Part shown: positions 8,055 through 16,057 of the stretch, one piece after another
Layout of the letters: each line of letters opens with the position of its first letter
Numbering within the stretch: position 1 is the first letter of the stretch
Translations under genes and position numbers: made by a program
Source: Actinobacteria bacterium UBA6100
GTDB lineage: Bacteria > Actinomycetota > Coriobacteriia > Anaerosomatales > Anaerosomataceae
Length of the DNA stretch: 64,000 nucleotides
NCBI GenBank assembly: GCA_002423585.1
Contig: DIWS01000009.1
Location: 478 to 64,477, forward strand
Direction of reading: 5' to 3'
Notes under the pieces: model-generated
Seen by the model: only the letters and a program-made list of their open reading frames with translations
Told to the model about the DNA's origin: nothing
Database searches by the model: none

Positions 8055-10217
8055 CTAGCGCTTCAGGTCAGCCGCCTTGTTCACGTGGCAGTACGAGCAG
8101 AAGGTGGGCTCGTGACACGTGAAGCACGACTGTGCGCCGTCCTTGGCAACGATCGCCGGGTGGTAGAACACCCACTGCTGGTCAGCGACTGAGCCCTTGT
8201 GGTGGCAGCTGTCGCAGAACGCCTGAGCGTGGCAGTTCTGGCACACGGGCCGCTGGATACCGTTGGTGGTGAGATCTGCCTGGTGCCCCTTGTCTGCGTA
8301 GCCGCCGGGATGCGGCATCTCGACCTGGTGGCAGTTCTGGCAGAACGCCGCCTTGACGCCGCCGTCTCCGTGACAGTAATCGCACGAGTCGGTCGCCGCC
8401 TTGTACGCGACCTGGTGGGCTGCGCCGGCGTCGGTCGTCCTGCGTGTCCAATCAGCCACCGTGTGCGACGTCGGGACCGCCTTGAGCGTCGTGTGGCACT
8501 GGACGCAGAACTGCTTGTCCTGGTGGCACTTCTCGAAGCACGGGTTCGCACCGTCAGCTGCGACGGTCACGGGGTGCTGACGCTGCCACGGCGTGCCGTT
8601 CACGGCACCCTTGTGGTGGCAGTCCGAGCACAGTTCGGCGGCCTTGTGGCAGTTGGCGCACACGGCCGGCGTGTTGCGACCGGAGACGTGGTTCGTCTTG
8701 AACTGATCGGGGTGCGGGATCTCGAGCTGGTGGCAGTTCATGCAGAACTGCGATGCGGTCCCGCCGGTGCCGTGACACACCTCGCACGCCTCGATCGACT
8801 TCTGGGCCGACAGCGCGTGCGACGCGCTGGCCACCGCGTGACCGTCCGGGTAGGACGTCACGGTGAGACCGGCGTGCAGCCAGTCAGCGGCCGCGTGGGA
8901 CGTCGGAACCGGCTTGAGCGCCGTGTGGCAGTCCACGCAGAACTGCTGCTCGTGGCATGTGCCCAGGCATCCGGCAACGCCCTTCTCGACCACGGTCTTC
9001 GCGTGCTGGTTCTGCCACGGAGTGGCGGCGTCGAAGGTCCAGTCGACCTTCGTGCCGTGGTGGCAGTTGTCGCAGAAGTACGTGGTGGACTGCTGGTGGC
9101 AGAACTCGCACTTGTCGATCATCGTCGCTGCGGTCTCGGGGTGGGTCTTGGTCTCGAACTCCTCCGAGTGCGGCATCTCCATGCCATGGCAGCCGAGGCA
9201 GAAGGTGTTCTCGATATGGCACGTCGAGCAGTAGTCGACGTCCTGGACCGGAACGACAGCCAGGACCTCGGGGTCTTCCTCGTGGCCACCCTCTTCGTGG
9301 CCACCCTCTTCCTCGTCACCCTCACCCTCGGTCGCCCACTCCTCATCGAAGTGCGACACGGCGCTCTCATACGGCTCGCCGTGAGCGACCGGGCGGATGA
9401 TGTCCTCGGCCGGCCTGCCTGAGGCATGGTCGACCTCCATCATCGCGAGGTCAGCATGACCGGCGGGATAGAAGCCCGCTTCGTCGTGATTCGCAGGCTT
9501 CAGATCGAAGTCGGCAGTGTGGCACGCCGAGCAGGTTCCGGGCGCCTTGAACTCCGCGCCGGAGGGCGACTCGTCCGTGAGCGTGTGACAGCGGAAGCAC
9601 GCGGTCATCGACATGAAGTCCGCGTGATACGCGGCGCGGTCACCCGTGACCGGGTTGACCGTCATGATCTCGATGTCGCCCTCAGGGTGCGCCACGCGGT
9701 TGTGACACGCGGTGCAGTGGATGTCACGGTCGGTGTGCGCGTTGTGGTTGATGATGATGCCATCACTCGGGGTGATCTTGCGATTCTCCAGCGTGTGGCA
9801 CTGCGTGCAGTGGTCGTCGGACATACCGGCGAACTTGCTGCGGTTGAGGGCCAGGTGGCTCGTGGCATTGAGCGGCAGAGCATAAGTGGTCGTCGCCAGC
9901 TCGTATGCACCGATAACACCCGCCTCGACCTTCCGATAGGCGAAGCTGATCGGGTCGCCGTTGACCGGCTCATGGCATGTCAGGCAGTTGACCTTGTTGT
10001 GCGAGCCGTTGTCGTATGCGGCGACCGCGTCACCCTGTACCGAATGGCACAACGTGCCGCAGAACCAGTCCGTCGACGATCCGGCGAAGCCCACAAGGAT
10101 GAACGCACAGAAACCGATGAGTGCGACGCCGGCCCAAATGATGTACCGAGGCCGCTTACCCGGGTCTTTGAACCCGGCGAGCAACCCCTTCTTCTTCTCT
10201 TTCGGATCCTTTGCCAT
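8055..10217 (-). CDS. Membrane-anchored 24-motif multiheme cytochrome c
   Basis: Electron-transfer protein expected on the outer face of the membrane or cell surface. 720 aa from the ATG with GAGGAGAGGG upstream (a longer frame lacks a better site). A cytoplasmic Lys-rich start and one membrane helix (residues about 24-46) resemble NapC/NrfH anchors. I count 21 CXXCH plus three CX3CH motifs (CGTLCH, CLGTCH, CFEKCH), so up to 24 hemes. The N-terminal part has six; then an acidic/His linker (EGDEEEGGHEEGGHEED, about 298-315); then three six-motif repeats. No maturation genes or partner oxidoreductase are nearby. Function in extracellular or respiratory electron transfer is inferred. Confidence 0.93.
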   Translation of the reverse strand: MAKDPKEKKKGLLAGFKDPGKRPRYIIWAGVALIGFCAFILVGFAGSSTDWFCGTLCHSVQGDAVAAYDNGSHNKVNCLTCHEPVNGDPISFAYRKVEAGVIGAYELATTTYALPLNATSHLALNRSKFAGMSDDHCTQCHTLENRKITPSDGIIINHNAHTDRDIHCTACHNRVAHPEGDIEIMTVNPVTGDRAAYHADFMSMTACFRCHTLTDESPSGAEFKAPGTCSACHTADFDLKPANHDEAGFYPAGHADLAMMEVDHASGRPAEDIIRPVAHGEPYESAVSHFDEEWATEGEGDEEEGGHEEGGHEEDPEVLAVVPVQDVDYCSTCHIENTFCLGCHGMEMPHSEEFETKTHPETAATMIDKCEFCHQQSTTYFCDNCHHGTKVDWTFDAATPWQNQHAKTVVEKGVAGCLGTCHEQQFCVDCHTALKPVPTSHAAADWLHAGLTVTSYPDGHAVASASHALSAQKSIEACEVCHGTGGTASQFCMNCHQLEIPHPDQFKTNHVSGRNTPAVCANCHKAAELCSDCHHKGAVNGTPWQRQHPVTVAADGANPCFEKCHQDKQFCVQCHTTLKAVPTSHTVADWTRRTTDAGAAHQVAYKAATDSCDYCHGDGGVKAAFCQNCHQVEMPHPGGYADKGHQADLTTNGIQRPVCQNCHAQAFCDSCHHKGSVADQQWVFYHPAIVAKDGAQSCFTCHEPTFCSYCHVNKAADLKR
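8058..9230 (-). repeat. Three six-heme repeats within the cytochrome
   Basis: Three successive units of about 148, 134 and 109 residues start at 9230, 8786 and 8384. Each has the same order: CxxCH, FCxxCH followed by xEMPHP or similar, CxxCH, CxxCHH(K)G, a W...HP stretch, then Cx2-3CH and FCxxCH. The first two end (L)K.VPTSH..ADW; the third stops shortly after its sixth motif. The first two carry the CX3CH variant at the fifth position, the third has CFTCH there. This indicates internal duplication. Confidence 0.85.
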
Positions 10218-10411
10218 ACGCACCCTCTCCTCGCTCGCCGTCCCAGGGAATGCCCCACTGCTGAACACACAGAGACAGCCCCTCGGCCGTCCTGTGTCAA
10301 ACGATAGCCGAACCCTTCACGCCGGACAATACAGACACCGGCATGGACACCGTAGTCCTTCTTCAGGCGCTATTCGGCAGAGACACCCTCATTCCTGCCT
10401 CGAAGATCAGG

Positions 10412-10873
10412 TCAGCGCAGCGCAAGAACGAGCGAGACCTCGACCGGAGCACCCAACGGCAGGGCCGCCACCCCGATGGCCTCCCGCGCGTGCCGCCCCG
10501 ACTCGCCGAAAGCGAGCGCGAGCACGCCGCTGGCGCCGTCCACCACACCCGGTTGTCCGGTGAACCCGGGCGCCGAGGCCACGTACCCGACGAGTTTCAC
10601 CACCTGCGCGATCTCGTCGAGGTCGCAGACCGTCGAGGCTGCGGCAAGAGCGTTGAGCGCGCACTGCCGTGCGCAGCGCACGGCGGTCTCGACGTCCACG
10701 TCGTCGCCGACACGGCCCGTTCCCAACAGCTCGCCCGCCCGCATGGGCAGCTGGCCCGATGTGAACACCAGATCGCCCGCTCGCGTGGCAGGCACGTACG
10801 CGCCAAGAGCCGCCGAAGGGACGGGGAGCTCGAGTCCGCCGTCGTGAAGCCGCTGCGCAACCGACCCGCCCAT
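10412..10873 (-). CDS. RidA (YjgF/YER057c/UK114) family protein
   Basis: Members deaminate reactive enamine/imine intermediates from PLP enzymes. 153 aa. Seen: GAYVPATRAGDLVFTSGQLP near the N-terminus, CARQCALNALAAA in the central helix, and a C-terminal EAIGVAALPLGAPVEVSLVLAL. The usual catalytic Arg before the ExxxxA pattern is replaced locally (HAREAIGVAAL keeps an R), so activity is plausible. Its ATG overlaps the TGA of the chemoreceptor gene (TGATG), so translation is coupled although the functions look unrelated. Confidence 0.88.
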   Translation of the reverse strand: MGGSVAQRLHDGGLELPVPSAALGAYVPATRAGDLVFTSGQLPMRAGELLGTGRVGDDVDVETAVRCARQCALNALAAASTVCDLDEIAQVVKLVGYVASAPGFTGQPGVVDGASGVLALAFGESGRHAREAIGVAALPLGAPVEVSLVLALR

Positions 10874-12030
10874 CAGCGGCCCATCAGCGAATCAGCGAGC
10901 CTGGTGAGCTCGGAGATGGCGCCGGCGATCTTGCGCGAGGCGTCGGCCGCCTGCTGTGAGACCTGTGCAACCTCCCGCATCGAGATGACCACCTGGTCCG
11001 AGGCGGTGCGCTGCTGCTGGGTGGCGATCGATATCTGTTTGGCGGCGTCGGTGGTCTGCTCCACCTGCGACACGATGCGCTCGAGTGAGCCTTGTGTGTT
11101 CAGAGCGAGCTGCTGACCTTCGGCCACCTTGTTCGCGGCCCTCTCCGTCTGCATGATGAGCGCCGAGGTCGATGCCTGGATCTCCCGCACCACGCGACCG
11201 ATCTCGTTGGTGGACTCGGTCACGGAGTCCGCGAGCTTGCGGATCTCCTCGGCCACGACGGAGAAACCCTTGCCCGCCTCGCCGGCGCGCGCGGCCTCGA
11301 TAGCGGCGTTCAGCGCGAGTATCTTGGTCTGCTCGGCGATCTCATCGATGATCGAGAGCACGCGGCCGATCTCCTGGCTTCGCTCACCGAGTGCGAGGAT
11401 GCGATCAGAGGACTGCATCGTGGTCTCGCGGATCTCCTCGATCCCGACGGCGGTCGCCGCAACGGCGCTCATCCCGTCCTCTGCGGTGGCGAGCGTCTTC
11501 TCCGCGATGCGGACGACGGCCTCCGAGTTGTCGGCGATCTGACTGGACGTCTGCGCGAGCTCCTCGACCGTCGCGGAGGTCTGTGTCACCGCCGCCGCCT
11601 GCTCAGCCGCCCCCGACGCCTGCTGCTCGGTTGCGGCCATGACCTCGGCGCTGACGGCGCGGATGTTCTCGGTGGCATCCCGAAGCTGGCCGAGCAGACT
11701 GGCTGCATTCGCGAACACGCGTCCGATCTCCGCAGTGAGGGCATCCTCGCCCTCCGCCGAGGAGGGGGCGAAGCCGAGTGTCGAGTTGGCCCCCGCCAGC
11801 ACGTCGTGCAGAGTGATCTCAACGATCCGCCGGAACATCCTGGCCGCCGCCGCACCGACGATCACGCCGGAAGCGATCGAGATCGCCCAGAACAACACCA
11901 GGGCTATCGTGCTCCGCGGCTCGACGAACAGGGTCGCCACCAGCGGGAACACAGCGCCCATCCCAGCACCGAGTGCGATGACGCGCCATGCGGTGGTGCG
12001 CTCGTCCTGTGCCTGCGGCTTCTTGTCCAC
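10873..12030 (-). CDS. Methyl-accepting chemotaxis protein with no external sensor domain
   Basis: 385 aa from a GTG with an AGGGAG site; a longer frame lacks support. Two membrane helices (about residues 17-40 and 46-68) separated by only a short loop, so there is no periplasmic ligand domain. The rest is a signalling coiled coil with the conserved hairpin tip EIAEQTKILALNAAIEAARAG. No HAMP domain or C-terminal CheR-docking pentapeptide is seen. It may sense through the membrane or energy state (inference). The main che cluster is at 21-28 kb. Confidence 0.93.
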   Translation of the reverse strand: MDKKPQAQDERTTAWRVIALGAGMGAVFPLVATLFVEPRSTIALVLFWAISIASGVIVGAAAARMFRRIVEITLHDVLAGANSTLGFAPSSAEGEDALTAEIGRVFANAASLLGQLRDATENIRAVSAEVMAATEQQASGAAEQAAAVTQTSATVEELAQTSSQIADNSEAVVRIAEKTLATAEDGMSAVAATAVGIEEIRETTMQSSDRILALGERSQEIGRVLSIIDEIAEQTKILALNAAIEAARAGEAGKGFSVVAEEIRKLADSVTESTNEIGRVVREIQASTSALIMQTERAANKVAEGQQLALNTQGSLERIVSQVEQTTDAAKQISIATQQQRTASDQVVISMREVAQVSQQAADASRKIAGAISELTRLADSLMGR

Positions 12031-12160
12031 GTGGGGCTCCCTGTTCCTGCGGATTCGCGATTCGGTGCGCGCGTCAAGAGTAGCGCACCCCAGGGCCTTT
12101 CGCGATGTGTGCGCCGCCACAACAGCACGCCGCCGCAGTGCTCGACAGGACGCACTCCTC

Positions 12161-12190
12161 TTGCGCTTGATACCCTACGGGGTATATAGT
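12161..12190 (+). promoter_or_regulatory. Promoter overlapped by a CsoR/CstR-type operator
   Basis: A perfect inverted repeat ATACCC-TACG-GGGTAT (12170-12185) matches the ATACCC-N4-GGGTAT operator class of CsoR/CstR/FrmR-family repressors, which sense copper, persulfide/sulfite or formaldehyde. It sits between a -35-like TTGCGC (12161) and a -10-like TATAGT (12185, 18-bp spacing), so repressor binding would block RNA polymerase. The regulated genes are the ferredoxin and selenoprotein that follow. No CsoR-family gene is in the window. Confidence 0.65.
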
Positions 12191-12227
12191 CTTGTCCGTT
12201 CTCAGTTCCGCTGGAAGGAGTTGCTGC

Positions 12228-12431
12228 GTGCGAACCGTGACGATAGACGCCTCGGCCTGCGACCGCTCCCCGGCCTGCCCGGCCAGGCGCGCGTGCCCGC
12301 GCGGGGCGATCGTGCCGATCGCCGGGGGATCCTATCCCGGCTCCGGCGGATACACCGTGGACACCGACCGCTGTACCGGCTGCGCAGTCTGTGTGCTGAG
12401 TTGCCCCGCCGGCGCCGTACGAGTGGGATAG
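12228..12431 (+). CDS. Small ferredoxin-like 4Fe-4S protein
   Basis: 67 aa from a GTG with GGAAGGAG 7 bases upstream. The second half has a canonical cluster motif CTGCAVCVLSCPAGAV. The first half has CDRSPACPARRACPRGAI, Cys spaced by five rather than two, followed by CP, so the second cluster may be unusual or absent. Probably an electron donor. The stop is 10 bases before the selenoprotein ATG and both are under the CsoR-type operator, which suggests they work as a redox pair (inference). Confidence 0.85.
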   Translation: MRTVTIDASACDRSPACPARRACPRGAIVPIAGGSYPGSGGYTVDTDRCTGCAVCVLSCPAGAVRVG

Positions 12432-12441
12432 GAGCACACGC

Positions 12442-12774
12442 ATGCCTGAACCGAAAGTGACGATCGAGGTCTTCGACTACCCCGCCGAGACGACCTGCTG
12501 GAGCGGTGGTTGAGGTCCCTCCTGGTCTCCGGAGGAGATCACGGCGATAGTCCGCAGCGAAGTCGAGCATCGCTTCGGCGATAGTGCCAGCATCGTCTAC
12601 CGGGACACGAGCCATGCCGATGTCCTGGCTGACCACGGGGATATGATCCGTCGCATCCAGGACCAGGGGCTCGTCTACCCGGTGACCGTGATCGATGGCG
12701 AGCCTATGTACGACGGGGCGGTCTCCTACCCCGCGATCCTGCGTGCGGTGCAGTCACGGCTGAACCCCTCGTAG
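12442..12774 (+). CDS. Predicted selenoprotein, thioredoxin-like fold (UGA at codon 24 read as Sec)
   Basis: 110 residues if UGA at 12511-12513 encodes selenocysteine. The region around it reads TTCWSGG-U-GPSWSPEE, a CxxxxU redox centre right after the first beta strand (VTIEVFDYP), as in thioredoxin-like proteins. After the UGA the frame stays open for 86 codons with a sensible core: ASIVYRDTS, then VYPVTVIDGEPMYDG, resembling DUF1462/YuzD-like small thioredoxin-fold proteins (tentative). AGGAG lies 8 bases before the ATG. A SECIS-like hairpin follows the UGA. Alternative: a nonsense-mutated gene, made unlikely by the intact downstream frame. Confidence 0.8.
12514..12540 (+). promoter_or_regulatory. 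SECIS-like hairpin immediately after the UGA codon
   Basis: Two overlapping folds are possible. The better one has a 7-bp stem GGTCTCC / GGAGATC (one G-U pair) closing a GGA loop that starts with G, 17 bases after the UGA, matching the bacterial SECIS rule of a G at the start of an apical loop about 16-37 nt from the codon. The alternative, GGTC+CCTCC / GGAGG+GATC, presents GGTCT in the loop, as in E. coli fdhF. Bacterial SelB binds such elements to insert Sec. Confidence 0.6.
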
Positions 12775-12861
12775 GTTCGGACTGCTTCACAGGCGCGCCA
12801 CCCGACCACCGTCGGTTAGACTGACACCGAACCGTCAGCGACCCGAAGGTGCCCGTCGACG

Positions 12862-13524
12862 ATGAGCGCGAATGCCGAAGCAGAACCGACAGGGCCCCGC
12901 GTGAACGACCAGGAAGTACGGTCGCTCCCGGCGGGGCTTCTCGTCGCCTGGCGCCGCATCATGTCCGGTGCCGCGTCCGCGATGACTCGGGGCGCGGCCC
13001 GCGTGCCCTCATCCGCGCGCAGCTGGGCGCACCAATGGCGACTCGTCCGGGCCTATCACGCCGACTCCGCATCACCCTGGGCTCCGGCCGATGACGATAC
13101 GCGTCGAGTCGCGGCTGCCGTGGGGGTGCGCGCGTTCATCGTCGGCCTGATCGTGACCGGCATCGGCATCGCAGCCTCGACCAGCCTGTGGCTGTCGATC
13201 GCTGTCGGGGTGGGCAGCCAGGTGCTCTGGGCGAGTGCGCGGTTCATCATCCTCGCACTCCTGATGCCACGAGGCACCGTCGACAGGACACGGCTGTCGA
13301 CCGCGTATCTCGCCGGGCTCCTCCCCTCGGTGTTCGCCGCGACGTGGCTGCTTCGGCTCGCCGCTCTCGCAGTGTCCGCCGCGCTCACGAAGCGAGGGCT
13401 GGTCGGGGCCGGTGTGCCGGAGCGCGACGCCCGGATCGCGATCGCGTGGGCGTTCGGCGGACAGGTCGCGATCGTCGCCGTCGGATGGGCCGCCCGCGCA
13501 CTCATCGTGCTGGTGCTGGGCTAG
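12862..13524 (+). CDS. Yip1-like integral membrane protein, function unknown
   Basis: 220 aa. A basic cytoplasmic N-terminal region of about 75 residues is followed by four or five membrane helices (AFIVGLIVTGIGIAAS, SIAVGVGSQVLWASARFIILALL, AGLLPSVFAATWLLRLAALAV, WAFGGQVAIVAVGWAARALIVLVLG). The layout is like Yip1/DUF1282-type membrane proteins but I see no diagnostic motif. The Shine-Dalgarno is weak (GAAGGTG). Its stop overlaps that of the convergent EamA gene in CTAG. Confidence 0.7.
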   Translation: MSANAEAEPTGPRVNDQEVRSLPAGLLVAWRRIMSGAASAMTRGAARVPSSARSWAHQWRLVRAYHADSASPWAPADDDTRRVAAAVGVRAFIVGLIVTGIGIAASTSLWLSIAVGVGSQVLWASARFIILALLMPRGTVDRTRLSTAYLAGLLPSVFAATWLLRLAALAVSAALTKRGLVGAGVPERDARIAIAWAFGGQVAIVAVGWAARALIVLVLG

Positions 13525-14423
13525 ACGACGGCCGGCACGTCCCGGGCGCCCCGCGGTAGCTCGGCAAGCGCGATGCCGCCGATCACGAGCAGTGCGCCTG
13601 CCCATTGGGTCACGGTCATCCGCTCGCTTAACACGACGCCCGCCATCACCACGGTGAACACCGGCTCCATCGTTGAGATGAGCGCCGCCCGGGACGGCCC
13701 CAGCGCCCGAACCCCGCTGAGGAACAGCACGACCGCTGCATACGTGGGCAGGAGCACCATCAGCGCAAGAATGATCCACAGCCGGGGTGTCCATCCCGCC
13801 GGCACGAGCGACTCGCCGGTGAGCAGGGTGACGACAGCGATGCCGAGCGCCGAGAGGGCGAACGTGTAGGTCATGAGCACGAGCCTCGGGCGATCCGCGA
13901 CGAGACGCGCGGACAACAGCGTGAACAGCGCGTAGCCGAGCGCCGCGCCCAGCGCGAGCACGACGCCTGATACGTTGACGACCGCGTCCGAGTCGAGCAG
14001 GCCGGCGGCGAGCGCACAGCCGGCGAACGTGAGGGCCACGGCAGCGATCCGCGACATCGGGAGCCGCTCGCGATCGAGAGCACTCTCCGCCACCGCGACG
14101 ATCGCCGGGTACGCGTAGAGCAGGAGCGTCGCCACCGATGCGCTGATATGCCGGAGAGAGAAGAAGAAGCAGATCGAGGCGGCGCCGTAGCCCGTGAGGG
14201 ACAGCAGCGCATATCGCGGGATGTCACCGACGCCCGCGGCAAGCGCCCGGGGCTGGCGGACGGCAAGGAACGCCGCCATCACGGCAGCGGCGATGGCGAA
14301 TCGCCACGTCAGGAGCGGAAGCGGGTGCCCGCCCTCGGCGTAGGCGAGCCGGGCGAGGACGGCGAGCGTGGCGAAGCACGCGGACGACACGATCACAGCA
14401 AGCAGGGCGGTACTTCGGCGCAC
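13521..14423 (-). CDS. EamA/DMT-family transporter
   Basis: 300 aa with ten predicted membrane helices arranged as two EamA repeats of five, the drug/metabolite transporter design. The first repeat ends near ATLLLYAYPAIVAVAESALDRERL and the second near LISTMEPVFTVVMAGVVLSERMT, both typical helix 4-5 signatures. Starts at GTG directly after GGAGGAGCC. Substrate unknown (amino acid or metabolite efflux is common in the family). Confidence 0.9.
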   Translation of the reverse strand: MRRSTALLAVIVSSACFATLAVLARLAYAEGGHPLPLLTWRFAIAAAVMAAFLAVRQPRALAAGVGDIPRYALLSLTGYGAASICFFFSLRHISASVATLLLYAYPAIVAVAESALDRERLPMSRIAAVALTFAGCALAAGLLDSDAVVNVSGVVLALGAALGYALFTLLSARLVADRPRLVLMTYTFALSALGIAVVTLLTGESLVPAGWTPRLWIILALMVLLPTYAAVVLFLSGVRALGPSRAALISTMEPVFTVVMAGVVLSERMTVTQWAGALLVIGGIALAELPRGARDVPAVV

Positions 14424-14510
14424 GGCTCCTCCGGTATCGGACAACAACGATAGAATCACGCTTGCAGAGCCTGCGGCGCGGGTCAACAACAGATGAGAAC
14501 ACGAGGTGTC

Positions 14511-14882
14511 ATGGAGCCGAACAGAACCGTCCGTGTCGGGGCACGCCTGGCAGCGGTCGCATGGATGGCGGTGATCTTCGGGCTGTCCTCGCTGCCGGGA
14601 TCATCGGTACCCGGCAAGTACGGTACCCTCGCTCACTTCGTGGTCTACGCAGTGCTCGGAGCGTTACTCGTGCTCGCCCTGCCGAGGTCCGATCGCCCCT
14701 GGGCCGCGGTGGCCACAGCCGTTGCGATCGCCTCGCTCTACGGGATCACCGACGAGTTCCACCAGTCGTTCGTCCCCGGACGCGTACCCGACGTCGCCGA
14801 CTGGGCCGTCGATACCGCGGGCGCCCTCACTGCGGCGATTCTGCTGGAGTCGGCGCGCCGCATCGTTGCCGGGCGTCAGTAG
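14511..14882 (+). CDS. VanZ-like membrane protein
   Basis: 123 aa with three or four membrane helices and the VanZ-family signature: FGLSSLPGSSVPGK, KYGTLAHFVVYAVLGALL and the conserved ITDEFHQSFVPGRVPDVADWAVDTAGA. VanZ itself gives low-level teicoplanin resistance, but most chromosomal homologues have no known role. The ATG at 14511 has GAGGTG before it; an in-frame ATG at 14493 lacks a site. It overlaps the convergent pilT gene by 7 bp. Confidence 0.85.
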   Translation: MEPNRTVRVGARLAAVAWMAVIFGLSSLPGSSVPGKYGTLAHFVVYAVLGALLVLALPRSDRPWAAVATAVAIASLYGITDEFHQSFVPGRVPDVADWAVDTAGALTAAILLESARRIVAGRQ

Positions 14883-15979
14883 ATGCCCGTCTGAGTGGCC
14901 TGCTCGGCCGTGACGCCCAGCGCGCGGACCTTGATCTTGAAGTCGTGCGCGTTGCCCGCCATCGCCACAGCGTCATCCATCGTGATGCGGTTCTGCGAGT
15001 ACAGGCTGAGCAGACTCTGATCGAACGTCTGCATGCCGTAGTACTCGCCCTCCTCCATCGCGTCGCGGATCAGGTACGTCTTCTCCGAGTCCATGATGTA
15101 CTCGCGGATCGTACCGGTCATGACCATGACCTCGACGGCAGGTACGAGCCCCCCGTTGATCGACGGGATGAGCCGCATCGAGATGATGCCTTTGAGCGTG
15201 GAGGCGAGCATCAGCCGCGTCTGCTTCTGCTGGTACGGCGGGAAGAAGTCGATGATGCGGTTGATCGTCTCGGTCGCGTCGATGGTGTGGAGCGTCGACA
15301 GCACCAGATTGCCTATCTCGGCGGCGGTGAGAGCCGCGGCGACCGTCTCGTGGTCCCGCATCTCGCCGATCAGCACCACGTCGGGGTCCTGGCGGACGAC
15401 GTGCCGAAGCGCATCGGCGTAGCTCTCGGTATCGATCCCGATCTCCCGCTGGTTGATGATGCACTTGGCATCCTGGTGCAGGACCTCGATCGGATCTTCG
15501 ATGGTGACGATGTGGCCCTCACGCGTGTGATTGATGTGGTCGATCATGGCCGCCAGCGTGGTGGTCTTGCCCGAACCGGCGGTGCCGGTGACGAGCACGA
15601 GCCCGCGCGGCTCCTCGGCGAGGCGTCTGACGACCGGCGGAAGCCCGAGGCTCTCGATGCCTGCGCGCTCGGTGGTCACGCGCCTGAGCGTCATTCCGAC
15701 GCTCCCGCGCTGGTGAAAGACGTTGACCCTGAACCGGCCGACCCCGGGAAGCGAGTACGCGAAGTCGAGCTCGCGGTGGTTCTCGAACGACGACTTCTGG
15801 CGCTCGTCCATCATCGACGTGGCAAGCTTGCTCGTCGCTTCAGGCGTCAGAATCGGCAGATCGCGCAGAACGACCAGTCGGCCGTTCAGCCGCACCGCCG
15901 GCGGACTCCCGACCTTGAGGTGCAGGTCGGAACTCCCGTTGTCGGTCATCATCTTGAGTAGTCCGTCGATCTCCGCCAT
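14876..15979 (-). CDS. pilT: Type IV pilus retraction ATPase PilT
   Basis: Hexameric ATPase that depolymerises type IV pili for twitching. 367 aa, typical. An N-terminal PAS-like domain begins DGLLKMMTDNGSSDLHLKVGSPP. The RecA-like core has Walker A GTAGSGKTTT, the Asp box (TIEDPIEVLH), Walker B DVVLIGEMRDHET and the His box STLHTIDATETINRII. The AIRNLIRE motif typical of true PilT is replaced by RDAMEEGEYYGMQTFDQSL, so it could be a PilT2/PilU-like paralogue. No other pilus genes are adjacent. Confidence 0.92.
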   Translation of the reverse strand: MAEIDGLLKMMTDNGSSDLHLKVGSPPAVRLNGRLVVLRDLPILTPEATSKLATSMMDERQKSSFENHRELDFAYSLPGVGRFRVNVFHQRGSVGMTLRRVTTERAGIESLGLPPVVRRLAEEPRGLVLVTGTAGSGKTTTLAAMIDHINHTREGHIVTIEDPIEVLHQDAKCIINQREIGIDTESYADALRHVVRQDPDVVLIGEMRDHETVAAALTAAEIGNLVLSTLHTIDATETINRIIDFFPPYQQKQTRLMLASTLKGIISMRLIPSINGGLVPAVEVMVMTGTIREYIMDSEKTYLIRDAMEEGEYYGMQTFDQSLLSLYSQNRITMDDAVAMAGNAHDFKIKVRALGVTAEQATQTGIY

Positions 15980-16057
15980 GCAGCACTCGCCTTCGTCCCG
16001 GTGTCACACCAGTTATTCGACGCGAGAGGCGCCAGGCTTTAGCCCGCAAGAGCGAGT

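Noticed and set aside
8199..9422. 407-codon plus-strand ORF opposite the cytochrome
   Set aside because: Shadow of the regularly spaced heme codons; no ribosome site or protein pattern.
12202..12636. Minus-strand 144-codon ORF across the selenoprotein gene
   Set aside because: Antisense shadow; the plus-strand frame with UGA has better ribosome site, fold and conserved motifs.
14462..15961. 499-codon plus-strand ORF
   Set aside because: Overlaps vanZ-like and antisense pilT genes; composition is typical of a non-coding GC-rich frame.
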